From: Prorocentrum cordatum
Taxonomy: Eukaryota > Sar > Dinophyceae > Prorocentrales > Prorocentraceae
Direction of reading: 5' to 3'
NCBI GenBank assembly: GCA_963575745.1
Contig: CAUYUJ010012113.1
Coordinates: 990,559-1,054,558 of the forward strand
DNA length: 64,000 nucleotides
This document shows positions 63,888 through 64,000 of this stretch, piece by piece. The stretch's first letter is position 1, and each line of letters opens with the position of its first letter. The notes beneath the pieces are model-generated. The model did no database searches. It saw nothing but the letters and a program-made list of their open reading frames with translations, and had not been told where the DNA came from. The translations under genes and the position numbers were made by a program.

Positions 63888-64000
63888 CCCGGCTGCTGAT
63901 CCCAGGGAATCGTGATCAGAGACGGAGGTCGCAAGGATGTGCGAGAGAGGCTTGTGTCCAGAGGAACTGTGCCATAATCGTGTCCAAGGCATTGCGATTC
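63888..64000 (+). repeat. Repeat V, copy 3, running off the window end
   Basis: GATTTCCCGGCTGCTGATCC, CAGGGAATCGTGATCAGAGA, GAACTGTGCCATAATCGTGT and CCAAGGCATTGCGATTC. It is cut by the window end exactly where copy 2 is followed by a DinoSL-like relic. Confidence 0.75.

Overview
The window reads as nuclear DNA of a dinoflagellate. The reasons are high GC content, very abundant trinucleotide microsatellites and minisatellites, decayed retroelements that fill most of the space, few recognisable host genes, and several short blocks that look like relics of the dinoflagellate spliced leader (DinoSL) in front of a multi-copy gene. No bacterial operon, rRNA, tRNA or CRISPR feature could be recognised by eye. 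Which dinoflagellate it is cannot be settled from the sequence alone.

Region 1 (1-11.8 kb) is one very large, decayed non-LTR (LINE-type) retrotransposon on the + strand. It has a gag-like ORF1 with a zinc finger and coiled coil, a long unrecognised middle frame, a 33-bp hairpin array, an RNase H domain lying upstream of an APE-type endonuclease, a reverse transcriptase, C2H2-like zinc fingers, and a C-terminal domain resembling a DNA-methyltransferase-like fold. It is broken by in-frame stops and by frame changes, four of which fall at 7-8 nt homopolymers. It ends in (GACC)n and (GGA)n.

Region 2 (11.8-27.5 kb) is gene-poor. It holds dense microsatellites, a ~90-bp satellite array, a 1-kb GAT tract, fold-back elements and short dispersed repeats. 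Region 3 (27.5-38 kb) holds decayed coding patches, fragments resembling dinoflagellate transposon ORFs, a long pyrimidine tract, G/C homopolymer clusters and a 12-bp minisatellite. The first exon of a possible secreted protein starts at 38,153. Region 4 (38.7-47.2 kb) is built from three families of interspersed or tandem repeats.

Region 5 (47.4-61.1 kb) is the most organised part. It contains five related unit starts of a tandem helicase-gene family, in very different states of decay. The best copy (53,046-57,405) is a single 1,453-codon frame with one internal TAA. It encodes a superfamily-1 helicase-like protein whose Walker A lysine is arginine. The units share a DinoSL-like 5' block, most share a GAC tract after the gene, and they are separated by arrays of a ~33-bp repeat with core GAGTCGTTCGGG, in both orientations. 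Region 6 (61-64 kb) holds an unrecognised coding region, a truncated second copy of part of it, and a repeat that precedes one DinoSL-like block and runs to the end of the window.
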